Shown one piece after another: positions 1 to 5,496 of a DNA stretch of 5,822 bases. The DNA is taken from contig CAMOEU010000054.1 of NCBI GenBank assembly GCA_946612575.1, forward strand, positions 1-5,822, given 5' to 3'. Under the pieces are notes generated by a model that saw nothing but the letters and a program-made list of their open reading frames with translations, was not told the origin of the DNA and made no database searches. Origin of the DNA: an uncultured Clostridia bacterium. Lineage in GTDB: Bacteria; Bacillota; Clostridia; Christensenellales; UBA1242. The position numbers and the translations under genes were made by a program. Position 1 is the first letter of the stretch. Each line of letters begins with the position of its first letter.

Positions 1-193
1 AAAAAATTTTATTATCAAAATCTTGCTTTATTTTGACAAGTTTTCCTGTTGTCTTTGTTAATTCTTCTTGAGCAAACTTTGCAAGCTCGCCTGCTCTTTC
101 GAAAAGTTCGAGAGAAGTCTTGAGCGGAAGTTCTGCTCCTTCAAGTTTTGCAATTATCTCTTCAAGCTCTTTTATTGCTTCTTCATAACTCAT
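1..193 (-). CDS. xseB: Exodeoxyribonuclease VII small subunit (partial, 3' end off window)
   Basis: Small subunit of exonuclease VII, which together with XseA degrades single-stranded DNA to oligonucleotides in the cytoplasm. I translated 64 residues by hand, open to the window edge with no stop. The protein starts MSYEEAIKELEEIIAKLEG, followed by ELPLKTSLELFERAGELAKFAQEELTKTTGK. This fits the family pattern: an N-terminal helix with a 'sYEEAlkeLEeIi.kLE' signature, an 'ELPLe.SLeLfe.G' turn, and a second helix. Family members are usually about 60-85 residues, so only a short tail can be missing. The ATG overlaps the xseA stop by 4 nt (ATGA), which suggests translational coupling, and AAAGGAG lies just upstream inside xseA. 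The identification is firm from the motif and its place directly after xseA. Confidence 0.95.
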   Translation of the reverse strand, partial: MSYEEAIKELEEIIAKLEGAELPLKTSLELFERAGELAKFAQEELTKTTGKLVKIKQDFDNKIF

Positions 194-1368
194 TTTTTCT
201 CTCCTTTCGCCACAACAACTCCATCAGCAAAATTGATTTCAAACTCTTTTGACAAGTCAAGTTTGCTTGCAGAAGGAATTGGCTTTTGTTGTTGTTCTAT
301 TTTAGCATATCCACGAGATAATATGTCAAGTGGATTTAGTTTGTTTAACACTGTGACACTCAAATTTAGTCTATAATTTTTCTCATTTGACAAATTTTCT
401 ATTTTTGATGACAACTTTTGTGTCAACTTCTTGATTTGATTGTTTTTTTGTTCAACAACATCATCTATCTTTCTTGTAATATCAGATATGTCGCCGCCAA
501 GTCTGAGATTGTTGTCAGCAACAAGACTGTCGATAAGTCTTGAAAGTCTTGAAACCTCTCTTTTGAGTGTGCTTTTTGCATCTGTGGTGTTTGTTGACAA
601 TAGTTCGGCTGCCGCACTTGGTGTCGGTGCTCTAAGGTCAGAAACAAAGTCAATAATTGTGAAATCTGTTTCGTGACCAACAGCAGAAACAATCGGTTTT
701 TTGCAGGCATAAGTTGCTCTTGCGACTTCTTCTGTGTTGTAAGCAGCAAGGTCTTCCATACTTCCACCGCCTCTAGCGACAATAACAACATCAACTTTGT
801 CATATTCTGAAAAGAAGTTTATCCCTTCGACAATTTCCTTCTCTGCACCATTTCCTTGGACTTTTGTGTCATACAAAACAATGTCAATCCCGCGATTTCT
901 TCTCCAAGTGACATTTCTTATATCTTGAATCACAGCACCGTCTTTTGATGTGACAACACCAATTCTTTTGATGTTTTTCGGCATTGGTTTTTTGTGTGAA
1001 GCATCAAAAAGACCTTCTTTTTCAAGTTTTTCTTTCAATTCAACAAATCTTTGATACAAAATTCCAAGACCAAATGGCTCTATTTTGTTTACAACAAAGT
1101 TAAACCTTCCACTTTTTGCATAAAAGTTTGGGCTTCCAGTCACAACGACCATATCGCCTTCATTTATGTTTTGAGCAATTTCTCCATAAAAAGTCACACA
1201 AGGAAGCGAACACTCTTCATCTTTCAATGAAAAATAAACCGAATTTTTCGATTTTGAAATACCAAAAACTTCTCCAACGATTTGAATGTTGTGGAGAAGT
1301 TCCTCACTGTTAAATATGTCTCTAACAATTGTGTTAAATTTTGAAACGGTAAGTGTATATGCTTGCAT
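190..1368 (-). CDS. xseA: Exodeoxyribonuclease VII large subunit
   Basis: Catalytic and DNA-binding subunit of exonuclease VII, a bidirectional single-strand exonuclease acting in DNA repair and recombination. Length is 392 residues. An N-terminal OB-fold spans about residues 3-97 and starts with the typical 'YTLTVSKFNTIVRDIF' followed by a VGEV segment. The catalytic domain follows, with GVVTSKDGAVIQDI (137-150), RGGGSMEDLAAYNTEEVARA (199-218), SAVGHETDF (228-236) and LRAPTPSAAAEL (245-256). A helical, probably coiled-coil region runs about 258-340, and the C-terminal NPLDILSRGYA motif is at 345-355. B. subtilis and E. coli XseA are about 450 residues; the shortening here appears to lie mainly in the helical region. 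The ATG shares one base with the nusB stop (TAATG), with AAAGGA a few bases upstream. xseB follows with a 4-nt overlap. Confidence 0.98.
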   Translation of the reverse strand: MQAYTLTVSKFNTIVRDIFNSEELLHNIQIVGEVFGISKSKNSVYFSLKDEECSLPCVTFYGEIAQNINEGDMVVVTGSPNFYAKSGRFNFVVNKIEPFGLGILYQRFVELKEKLEKEGLFDASHKKPMPKNIKRIGVVTSKDGAVIQDIRNVTWRRNRGIDIVLYDTKVQGNGAEKEIVEGINFFSEYDKVDVVIVARGGGSMEDLAAYNTEEVARATYACKKPIVSAVGHETDFTIIDFVSDLRAPTPSAAAELLSTNTTDAKSTLKREVSRLSRLIDSLVADNNLRLGGDISDITRKIDDVVEQKNNQIKKLTQKLSSKIENLSNEKNYRLNLSVTVLNKLNPLDILSRGYAKIEQQQKPIPSASKLDLSKEFEINFADGVVVAKGEKK

Positions 1369-1751
1369 TAGTCCTTTGCTATGGCAGAGATTATGCCATT
1401 GATAAATTTTGACGACTTTTCTGTGCTGTATGATTTTGAAAGTTCGAGAACTTCATTTATAGCAACCGCTCTGGGAGTGCCAACATACAAAATTTCTGTC
1501 AAAGCAAGATAAATAAGTGCAAGGTCAATCTTGAAAACTCTTGAGTATTCAAAGTTTTTGAGATTTTCTTCAATCTTTGTTTTGATTTCATCCTTATGTT
1601 CTTCAAAGTTTTTCATAATTTGTTCGAAAAAAGTCTTGTCATCATCTTTTTTCAAGACTTCAAGATTTTCTGATGACAATTCTTTGTCCACACTATGAAA
1701 AAGGCTTTCAAAAATCAATTTGAAAGCATTTTCTCTTGCATTTCTACGCAT
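1368..1751 (-). CDS. nusB: Transcription antitermination factor NusB
   Basis: NusB binds boxA RNA with NusE (ribosomal protein S10) and helps RNA polymerase read through rRNA operons. From the chosen start the protein has 127 residues, starting MRRNARENAFKLIFE. This is the arginine-rich N-terminal boxA-binding segment normally placed at the very start of NusB. The C-terminal half has IDLALIYLALTEIL and AINEVLELSKSYSTEKSSKF, then INGIISAI, matching the family 'VAINEAVELAK.fgt..S.kFVNGvL' core. An in-frame ATG at 1781 would add ten residues (MSNVTKRWKK), but it lacks a Shine-Dalgarno sequence, whereas AGAGGTGG lies 6 nt before the 1751 ATG. With this start the gene overlaps the asp23-like stop by 8 nt and its own stop shares a base with the xseA start, so it sits inside one operon. 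I infer expression from the promoter upstream of the asp23-like gene. Confidence 0.96.
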   Translation of the reverse strand: MRRNARENAFKLIFESLFHSVDKELSSENLEVLKKDDDKTFFEQIMKNFEEHKDEIKTKIEENLKNFEYSRVFKIDLALIYLALTEILYVGTPRAVAINEVLELSKSYSTEKSSKFINGIISAIAKD

Positions 1752-2115
1752 TTTCTTCCACCTCTTTGTCACATTCGACATTGTTTACATGAATGTTTAT
1801 CTTCAGAGGTTTCAAAGCAACCATTGTTGCAAGTGAGTTTCTGATGTTTTCTTGCACTCTGTAAGCAACATCAGGAACATTGTATCCAACATACAAATTC
1901 AAATATACATCAACAGTGAGTGCTCCGTTTTGTTCAAACTTAATCTCAACACCATCATCATATTTATTGAAGAGCTTTTTGATCCAAGGACGATTTGTGT
2001 TTGTCACACTTTCAACACCATTGATTTCTTTTGCTGCCAAATTTATGATTGAAACAAGAATTTTTCTGTCAAGTGAAATTTTTCCATTGTTTGTTTCTTG
2101 ATTTTGCTTTGCCAT
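1744..2115 (-). CDS. Asp23/Gls24-family protein, YqhY type
   Basis: A 123-residue cytoplasmic protein of the Asp23 (DUF322) family. Visible signature: GKISLDRKILVSIINLAAKE followed by INGVESV (residues 11-37), the family's 'G.i.is..Vi..Ia..Aa.ei.GV..' start. Then come a strand region VEIKFEQNGALTVDVYLNL and a helix DVAYRVQENIRNSL, ending in INIHVNNVEC. It has no signal peptide or membrane segment. In B. subtilis the equivalent yqhY lies beside accB-accC and has been linked genetically to control of acetyl-CoA carboxylase. Here accBC are absent and it sits between spoIIIAH and nusB, so its role in this organism is open. It is the first gene after the promoter at 2146-2174, with AGGGAGA 5 nt before the ATG. 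Family assignment is firm; the exact function is not known. Confidence 0.93.
   Translation of the reverse strand: MAKQNQETNNGKISLDRKILVSIINLAAKEINGVESVTNTNRPWIKKLFNKYDDGVEIKFEQNGALTVDVYLNLYVGYNVPDVAYRVQENIRNSLATMVALKPLKINIHVNNVECDKEVEENA
1758..1765 (-). promoter_or_regulatory. Shine-Dalgarno that decides the nusB start
   Basis: The minus strand reads AGAGGTGG, then AAGAAA, then ATG ending at 1749. No comparable purine-rich element precedes the alternative in-frame ATG at 1781, where the upstream bases are AT-rich without GGAG-like sequence. This supports the 127-residue NusB start, which also agrees with the family N-terminus. Confidence 0.8.
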
Positions 2116-2145
2116 AAATATCTCCCTAAAACATTAACTATGCCT

Positions 2146-2174
2146 ATTCTAACATAATTTTGTTTATTTTGCAA
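2146..2174 (-). promoter_or_regulatory. Probable housekeeping (sigma-A type) promoter for asp23-nusB-xseA-xseB
   Basis: On the minus strand the -35 box is TTGCAA (2169-2174, four of six consensus bases). A 17-nt spacer follows (2152-2168), then the -10 box TAGAAT (2146-2151, five of six). TG sits one base upstream of the -10, giving an extended -10 (TGTTAGAAT). The predicted transcript would begin near 2139, leaving a short leader of about 23 nt with AGGGAGA before the ATG at 2115. It lies in the only intergenic gap of the window, exactly between sporulation and housekeeping genes. In an AT-rich genome chance matches are common, but spacing, extended -10 and location together make it credible. 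Confidence 0.7.
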
Positions 2175-2175
2175 A

Positions 2176-2643
2176 TTATTCTGCTGGAATTATGACAATA
2201 TTTTTAAGTTCAGTGCCAAGTTGTTCTTTGACGATTGTAGAAATTTGAGCGACTTCATTTTCAGTGAGACTTGCACACTTTACAACAACACTTACCTTTG
2301 AGTCATTTATTGAAATAACACAATCTGAAAAACCTTGAAATTTGATAAGTCCTTCAACTGCAAGTTCTTTCTCCATTGTTGAAATAAGTGACATTTTTGC
2401 ATCTTGTGCTGCAGCAACTGCTTCGGCTGTTGAGTCTTGACCGTCTATGATTGCATCATAATACAAAATTTCTTGGTCTCTTGTGCTTGTTCGGTCATTT
2501 CTATAACTTGTGAAATAACTTGTTGTGGTCGTTGTTGTTGGAGTTTGTTTTGCTTGATTGTTTAACACAATGTTTAGATATCCTGTCACTCCAAGCAAAA
2601 CCACCATAAGTGACAAAACAATAATTTTAGTTTTCTTTTTCAT
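2176..2643 (-). CDS. spoIIIAH: Stage III sporulation protein AH
   Basis: Mother-cell membrane protein whose extracellular domain binds forespore SpoIIQ across the intermembrane space, joining the two halves of the feeding-tube channel. Length is 155 residues: a single N-terminal membrane segment (about 7-26) and a Thr-rich linker with six consecutive threonines (36-41). The ring-building domain then carries YFTSYRNDRTSTRDQEIL (43-60), a TAEAVAAAQDAK helix, and a LIKFQGFSDCVISIND segment (99-114). It continues with VSVVVKCASL and NEVAQISTIVKEQ, ending in IVIIPAE. These match the family's 'YF.e.R..Re..RsqEie', 'LIkakGFedavv.I.d' and 'VaqI..Iv..qtg' pattern. B. subtilis SpoIIIAH is 218 residues; this version is shorter, chiefly before the ring domain. 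The ATG has AAGGAGA upstream and lies 14 nt after the spoIIIAG stop. It is the last gene of the spoIIIA operon. Confidence 0.96.
   Translation of the reverse strand: MKKKTKIIVLSLMVVLLGVTGYLNIVLNNQAKQTPTTTTTTSYFTSYRNDRTSTRDQEILYYDAIIDGQDSTAEAVAAAQDAKMSLISTMEKELAVEGLIKFQGFSDCVISINDSKVSVVVKCASLTENEVAQISTIVKEQLGTELKNIVIIPAE
2521..2538 (-). repeat. Short threonine-codon run in spoIIIAH linker
   Basis: Six consecutive Thr codons (ACA ACA ACG ACC ACA ACA, residues 36-41) lie between the membrane segment and the ring domain of SpoIIIAH. A CCA proline codon precedes them and an AGT serine codon follows. Mixed codons argue that the run is kept at protein level as a flexible linker and is not a freshly expanded microsatellite. 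Confidence 0.5.
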
Positions 2644-2657
2644 AATAATCTCCTTTT

Positions 2658-3182
2658 TTAGTTTAAAATCTTGATTGCATTTGGCTCGACTTGCAAAACC
2701 GTTTCAATCGCGGACAGAATATTCATTTTCACCCCAATATCTTTCACTCCATTTGCTACGACGACCACCCCCTTTATTTGCGGATAAATTGTCTTCAAAA
2801 CCACAGGCTCGTTTGAAACCATAATCACAGTTTCAGTCGTCACTGTCGTTTGATTTCCACCAGAAACAATGTTTTTTGTCTCGGTGTCTGTTGCATATTC
2901 ATATCTCACATCTTCGCATAAAGTTATTGCAACACTGACATTATCAACTCCTGACAAATTTGATAATACATTACATAATTTATTCTCTAGATAGCTCGCA
3001 TATTCCTCAGCGGATGTGAGGTCTTCTGTCGAATTTGAAATATTGTTGTCAGTTTCATTCTTAGTCTTGTAATTTGAAAAATAGAAAACACAAACAATAA
3101 GTGCAATAATGACTGCAACATAAACATATAAATGTTTTATATTTTTCACTCTTTCAAAAAATTCTTTTATTTTATTCTTCAA
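2658..3182 (-). CDS. spoIIIAG: Stage III sporulation protein AG (TTG start)
   Basis: Forms the large multi-subunit ring of the SpoIIIA-SpoIIQ channel in the intermembrane space. Length is 174 residues: a short basic cytoplasmic N-terminus (MKNKIKEFFERVKNIK), one membrane segment (about 18-36), and a polar linker to about 55. Ring-building domain elements then follow: EEYASYLENKLCNVLSNLSG (59-78) and VDNVSVAITL (79-88). A Thr/Val-rich insert (about 90-133) corresponds to the beta-triangle of the B. subtilis protein, and the family-typical IKGVVVVANGV (136-146) leads into a last helix ending EPNAIKILN. It is shorter than the 229-residue B. subtilis protein. The start is TTG: the preceding in-frame codons are ATT and then a TGA stop, and no in-frame ATG occurs until residue 121. 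A full GGAGGTGA lies just upstream. The gene overlaps the spoIIIAF end by 11 nt. Confidence 0.95.
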   Translation of the reverse strand: MKNKIKEFFERVKNIKHLYVYVAVIIALIVCVFYFSNYKTKNETDNNISNSTEDLTSAEEYASYLENKLCNVLSNLSGVDNVSVAITLCEDVRYEYATDTETKNIVSGGNQTTVTTETVIMVSNEPVVLKTIYPQIKGVVVVANGVKDIGVKMNILSAIETVLQVEPNAIKILN

Positions 3183-3651
3183 AATTCACCTCCACAGAAG
3201 AAAACTCATTAAAACTCTTTATTATTTTTAAAATTTCTGTTTTTGCTGTTGACTTGTCAACACTGTTTTTTAAATTTTTCAAGTTTACAGTCACCCCATA
3301 AATTTCAAGTGTGCCAGAAAAAATGTTTGAGTTGATATAAACTTCCACTCCATCAAACCCCTGCTCCAAAATTTGTTTGTTTATTGAATCGTTGATGATA
3401 TTAAGCTTGTCGAGATTGACCTGTTCCAAATAATTTTCTTGCAAAGATGGGTTAAACTCCAAAATCGAATTTATGTCTATCTCCGTTTTGAAAATGTTTG
3501 GAAGAGGCATAATCAAAACAAGCAAAACAGCAAATGAGAAAATCACTTTCACATATTTGTTCATCTGTCCATCCGGAAGAATCATTTCGCACAGCACACC
3601 CAAAATGATGATTCCAGCAACACTTAGAAGCCAAGAAGAAATCGCACTCAT
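3172..3651 (-). CDS. spoIIIAF: Stage III sporulation protein AF
   Basis: Membrane-anchored component of the SpoIIIA channel. Length is 159 residues. Two membrane segments (about 6-25 and 36-54) flank the short conserved loop LPDGQMNKYVKVIFSF (25-40), equivalent to the family's 'lP.G..rkYvk...G'. A soluble C-terminal domain follows (about 78-159), containing GVEVYIN and LEIYGVTVNL strands, the helix STAKTEILKIIKSF and a final VEVNF strand. This arrangement fits a ring-building fold, as known for SpoIIIAF. It is shorter than the B. subtilis protein (about 206 residues). The ATG is preceded by GGGAGAGAG, which begins in the spoIIIAE stop codon region; the gap to spoIIIAE is 10 nt. The 3' end overlaps spoIIIAG by 11 nt. 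The assignment rests on the N-terminal signature plus position. Confidence 0.93.
   Translation of the reverse strand: MSAISSWLLSVAGIIILGVLCEMILPDGQMNKYVKVIFSFAVLLVLIMPLPNIFKTEIDINSILEFNPSLQENYLEQVNLDKLNIINDSINKQILEQGFDGVEVYINSNIFSGTLEIYGVTVNLKNLKNSVDKSTAKTEILKIIKSFNEFSSVEVNFEE
3186..3193 (-). promoter_or_regulatory. Shine-Dalgarno supporting the spoIIIAG TTG start
   Basis: The minus strand reads GGAGGTGA, then ATT, then TTG. The GGAGG core is 6 nt from TTG. The TGA inside this element is an in-frame stop for spoIIIAG, so translation cannot begin further upstream. It lies within the last codons of spoIIIAF. Confidence 0.85.
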
Positions 3652-3661
3652 AACTCTCTCC

Positions 3662-4879
3662 CTAAATCAAATTTGCACTGCACATAATAAGCCCCGTAAG
3701 CACAAAATACATAAAGCAAACACTCACAATAAGACCGATAAGAAGTGACATACTTTTCGATAGACTTAAAACAAAATTTGCTATTTTTTTGTCACCTATA
3801 GGCTCGATGATCCCTGCCATAAACTTTAGAGAAATCATAAACAAAGCGATGCTTATCACAGGAGAAATTGCAATTGACAAAAGCAAGAAAAGCCCAACCC
3901 CACCAACTGCATTTTTAATGAGTGAACTACTTGCCAAAATTATTGAAAGCCCGTCTGAAACATATCCACCCACAATTGGTACATAGCTTTTTATTGCATA
4001 TTTTGCAGTGCGAATTGAAAGTCCATCAATAGAGCCCGCCATAATCCCTTGAATGCTTACAAACGACAGAAAAACCGTAAACAAAAGCCCGATGCACCAC
4101 TTGAAACTGCCCTGCAAAAAGTCAACAAACTTATCAAGCTTGACATTGTTTGAAAGGTTTCCAATTATCGAAAACACAATCGAGAAAATAAACATTGGTA
4201 AAAGCACAAAAGTCGAAAGATTGACAAACACATTCCCCAAAAATCCAATTGCAGGCTGATAAATCCCGACCGAAACTGACCCGCCGACTGCGGACAAAAG
4301 TGTCAAAAGAATTGGATAAATGTTTGAAAAAACTCCATTTATTGAGTCAAGAGTGCTTTTCGACAGCGAAACAAGTTTTGTTATTGTCGCACCCAAAATG
4401 ACAAGAATCACTCCATATGTGACAAAATGCACAATGTTTGAAAGTGAATTTTTTTGTGACATAGGCTGAAGAGAAAACACCATTCCACCCAAGATAGATA
4501 TCGCAACAACAATTGATATAAGCGGCAAAAACTCCTTAAAATTGCCCCAAAAAATGGATGCTATTGCTTCAAAAAAGTTTTTCGAACTGTCCGCATACTC
4601 GCCTGACAAAACGAAGTTAAGCTTGTCCTTAAATGAGTTTGATTCAAACAGTTTTTTTGCCTGAGATGAAAGTTTTGAAAGCTCAAGTTCGAGATTGTCA
4701 AAGTCAAGATTTGAAAGTTGTTTTTCCACCTCTTCTGAAAGTTCTGCTTCAAGGTCTTCAGTTTCCGTTTCAGCACTAGCATAATTTACTGTAAACACAC
4801 ACTGAGTTATGTCAAATCTTCCAAAAAAGCAACTAAAGAAAATTATTGAAACAATCAAAAACACAAATCTTCTTTTCAC
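3662..4879 (-). CDS. spoIIIAE: Stage III sporulation protein AE (GTG start)
   Basis: Large polytopic membrane protein of the SpoIIIA channel platform, 405 residues against about 399 in B. subtilis. It begins with a cleavable-looking signal peptide (KRRFVFLIVSIIFFSCFF, with an ASA cleavage motif at 34-36). An acidic, helix-prone extracytoplasmic segment (37-80) follows, then about seven membrane segments (near 118-138, 148-170, 185-205, 213-241, 261-281, 327-355 and 377-399). The family's best conserved stretches are present: SIRTAKYAIKSYVPIVGGY (288-306) then VSDG, SLIKNAVGGVGL (319-330) and EPIGDKKIANFV (359-370). The start is GTG; it overlaps the spoIIIAD stop by 4 nt (GTGA), and GGAG lies 8 nt upstream. 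No in-frame ATG exists near the signal peptide, so a non-ATG start is required to keep it. Confidence 0.96.
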   Translation of the reverse strand: MKRRFVFLIVSIIFFSCFFGRFDITQCVFTVNYASAETETEDLEAELSEEVEKQLSNLDFDNLELELSKLSSQAKKLFESNSFKDKLNFVLSGEYADSSKNFFEAIASIFWGNFKEFLPLISIVVAISILGGMVFSLQPMSQKNSLSNIVHFVTYGVILVILGATITKLVSLSKSTLDSINGVFSNIYPILLTLLSAVGGSVSVGIYQPAIGFLGNVFVNLSTFVLLPMFIFSIVFSIIGNLSNNVKLDKFVDFLQGSFKWCIGLLFTVFLSFVSIQGIMAGSIDGLSIRTAKYAIKSYVPIVGGYVSDGLSIILASSSLIKNAVGGVGLFLLLSIAISPVISIALFMISLKFMAGIIEPIGDKKIANFVLSLSKSMSLLIGLIVSVCFMYFVLTGLIMCSANLI

Positions 4880-5265
4880 GGCAACAACTCCATAACTATA
4901 TCCAAAATGCTCATAACAATCGGAAGAGCCATAACAAGAATGATTATTTTTCCGCCAAAAGTGACTTTTTCGCCCAAACTTGCATTTCCGGTGTCATTGC
5001 ATATGCTTGCCGAAAACTCTGTCAGATAGGCAATTCCTATGATTTTTATGATGATTGCATAAAGCGAAGTCTTGATGCCAGTGATTGTGAATATTTTGGA
5101 AAAAATATCAAAGATTCCACTAAGATATGAAACAACATAAAAAAGCAAAATGATGCCACCAACAACTGAAATGATAATTGCAAAATCATTTCTTATTGGT
5201 TTGAGAATGATAGATGCCACACAAGTGACAAGAGCAATACCTATGATTTTGTATAAAGTTTCCAT
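4876..5265 (-). CDS. spoIIIAD: Stage III sporulation protein AD
   Basis: Small polytopic membrane protein of the SpoIIIA channel platform, 129 residues, the usual family length. Membrane segments are visible near 5-22, 28-48, 66-84 and 103-126. The conserved C-terminal half is clear: KIIGIAYLTEFSASICNDTG (74-93), then LGEKVTFGGKIIILVMALPI (97-116), ending DIVMELLP. This parallels the family's 'vvGIaYi.eF.aqiCrDaGe..ia.Kve..GKiiI...a.Pi'. The ATG has AAGGAAG upstream, overlapping the spoIIIAC stop; the gap is 9 nt. The 3' end overlaps the spoIIIAE GTG by 4 nt. SpoIIIAC and SpoIIIAD are related small proteins that probably work together in the membrane. Confidence 0.95.
   Translation of the reverse strand: METLYKIIGIALVTCVASIILKPIRNDFAIIISVVGGIILLFYVVSYLSGIFDIFSKIFTITGIKTSLYAIIIKIIGIAYLTEFSASICNDTGNASLGEKVTFGGKIIILVMALPIVMSILDIVMELLP
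4888..4891 (-). promoter_or_regulatory. Shine-Dalgarno supporting the spoIIIAE GTG start
   Basis: The minus strand reads GGAG, then TTGTTGCC (8 nt), then GTGA, inside the last codons of spoIIIAD. It is modest in strength, but the 4-nt stop/start overlap suggests re-initiation by ribosomes finishing spoIIIAD. Confidence 0.65.
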
Positions 5266-5274
5266 AAATCTTCC

Positions 5275-5487
5275 TTAAAAAATTGGAATAAGACAAAAAC
5301 TAAACATTGTTTTGAGCGAAGAAAATAATTCGGCAATCATTTGAACAACCATAAATAGCACTATAATAACTCCAGCCAAAGTTGCAAGAGTGGAGATGTC
5401 ATCTTTTCCGCTGTTTTTAAGCACTTGTCCAACAACAGCAGTGAGTATGCCAATTGCCGCAATTTTGAAGATAATATCAATATTCAT
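5275..5487 (-). CDS. spoIIIAC: Stage III sporulation protein AC
   Basis: Very small membrane protein of the SpoIIIA channel, 70 residues (family about 65-68). Two membrane helices (about 5-23 and 34-55) are separated by the short hydrophilic loop LKNSGKDDISTLATLAG. Family-typical elements are IDIIFKIAAIGI at the start, VLKNSGKDD, and VIIVLFMVVQMIAELF in the second helix. The ATG lies 9 nt after the spoIIIAB stop, with GGGGTGA placed just before it. spoIIIAD follows after 9 nt. The size, motif and place between spoIIIAB and spoIIIAD make the call secure. Confidence 0.95.
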   Translation of the reverse strand: MNIDIIFKIAAIGILTAVVGQVLKNSGKDDISTLATLAGVIIVLFMVVQMIAELFSSLKTMFSFCLIPIF

Positions 5488-5496
5488 TCTTCACCC

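Noticed and set aside
68..376. Plus-strand open frame of about 100 codons across xseB/xseA
   Set aside because: It runs antisense to two well-recognised genes. Its protein is Phe/Ser/Cys-rich, as expected from reading these genes backwards, and it has no family motif.
465..803. Minus-strand open frame of 112 codons inside xseA in another frame
   Set aside because: It overlaps the most conserved catalytic motifs of XseA in the true frame. It is a shadow with low-complexity Leu/Thr/Gln content and no own ribosome site noted.
1752..1781. Ten-residue N-terminal extension of NusB from the ATG at 1781
   Set aside because: There is no Shine-Dalgarno before it, whereas AGAGGTGG precedes the inner ATG. 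NusB proteins normally begin at the MRR.ARE segment.
1879..1908. Sigma-E-like promoter on the minus strand inside asp23 (GTATATT, 15 nt, GATACAAT)
   Set aside because: The boxes are close to the B. subtilis mother-cell consensus, but they lie in coding sequence of an AT-rich genome and would serve only nusB onward. Without transcript data a chance match is more likely.
2153..2194. Inverted repeat CATAATT/AATTATG at the end of spoIIIAH as a possible terminator
   Set aside because: The stem is 7 bp and nearly all A-T, with a loop of about 28 nt, and there is no T-run after a stable stem. It is too weak for a factor-independent terminator.
3473..3748. Plus-strand open frame of 91 codons across spoIIIAF/spoIIIAE
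   Set aside because: It is antisense to two conserved sporulation genes and to their junction, with no recognisable domain.
4846..5130. Plus-strand open frame of 94 codons across the spoIIIAE/spoIIIAD overlap
   Set aside because: It is antisense to conserved membrane proteins; the composition is that of a shadow reading and no motif is present.
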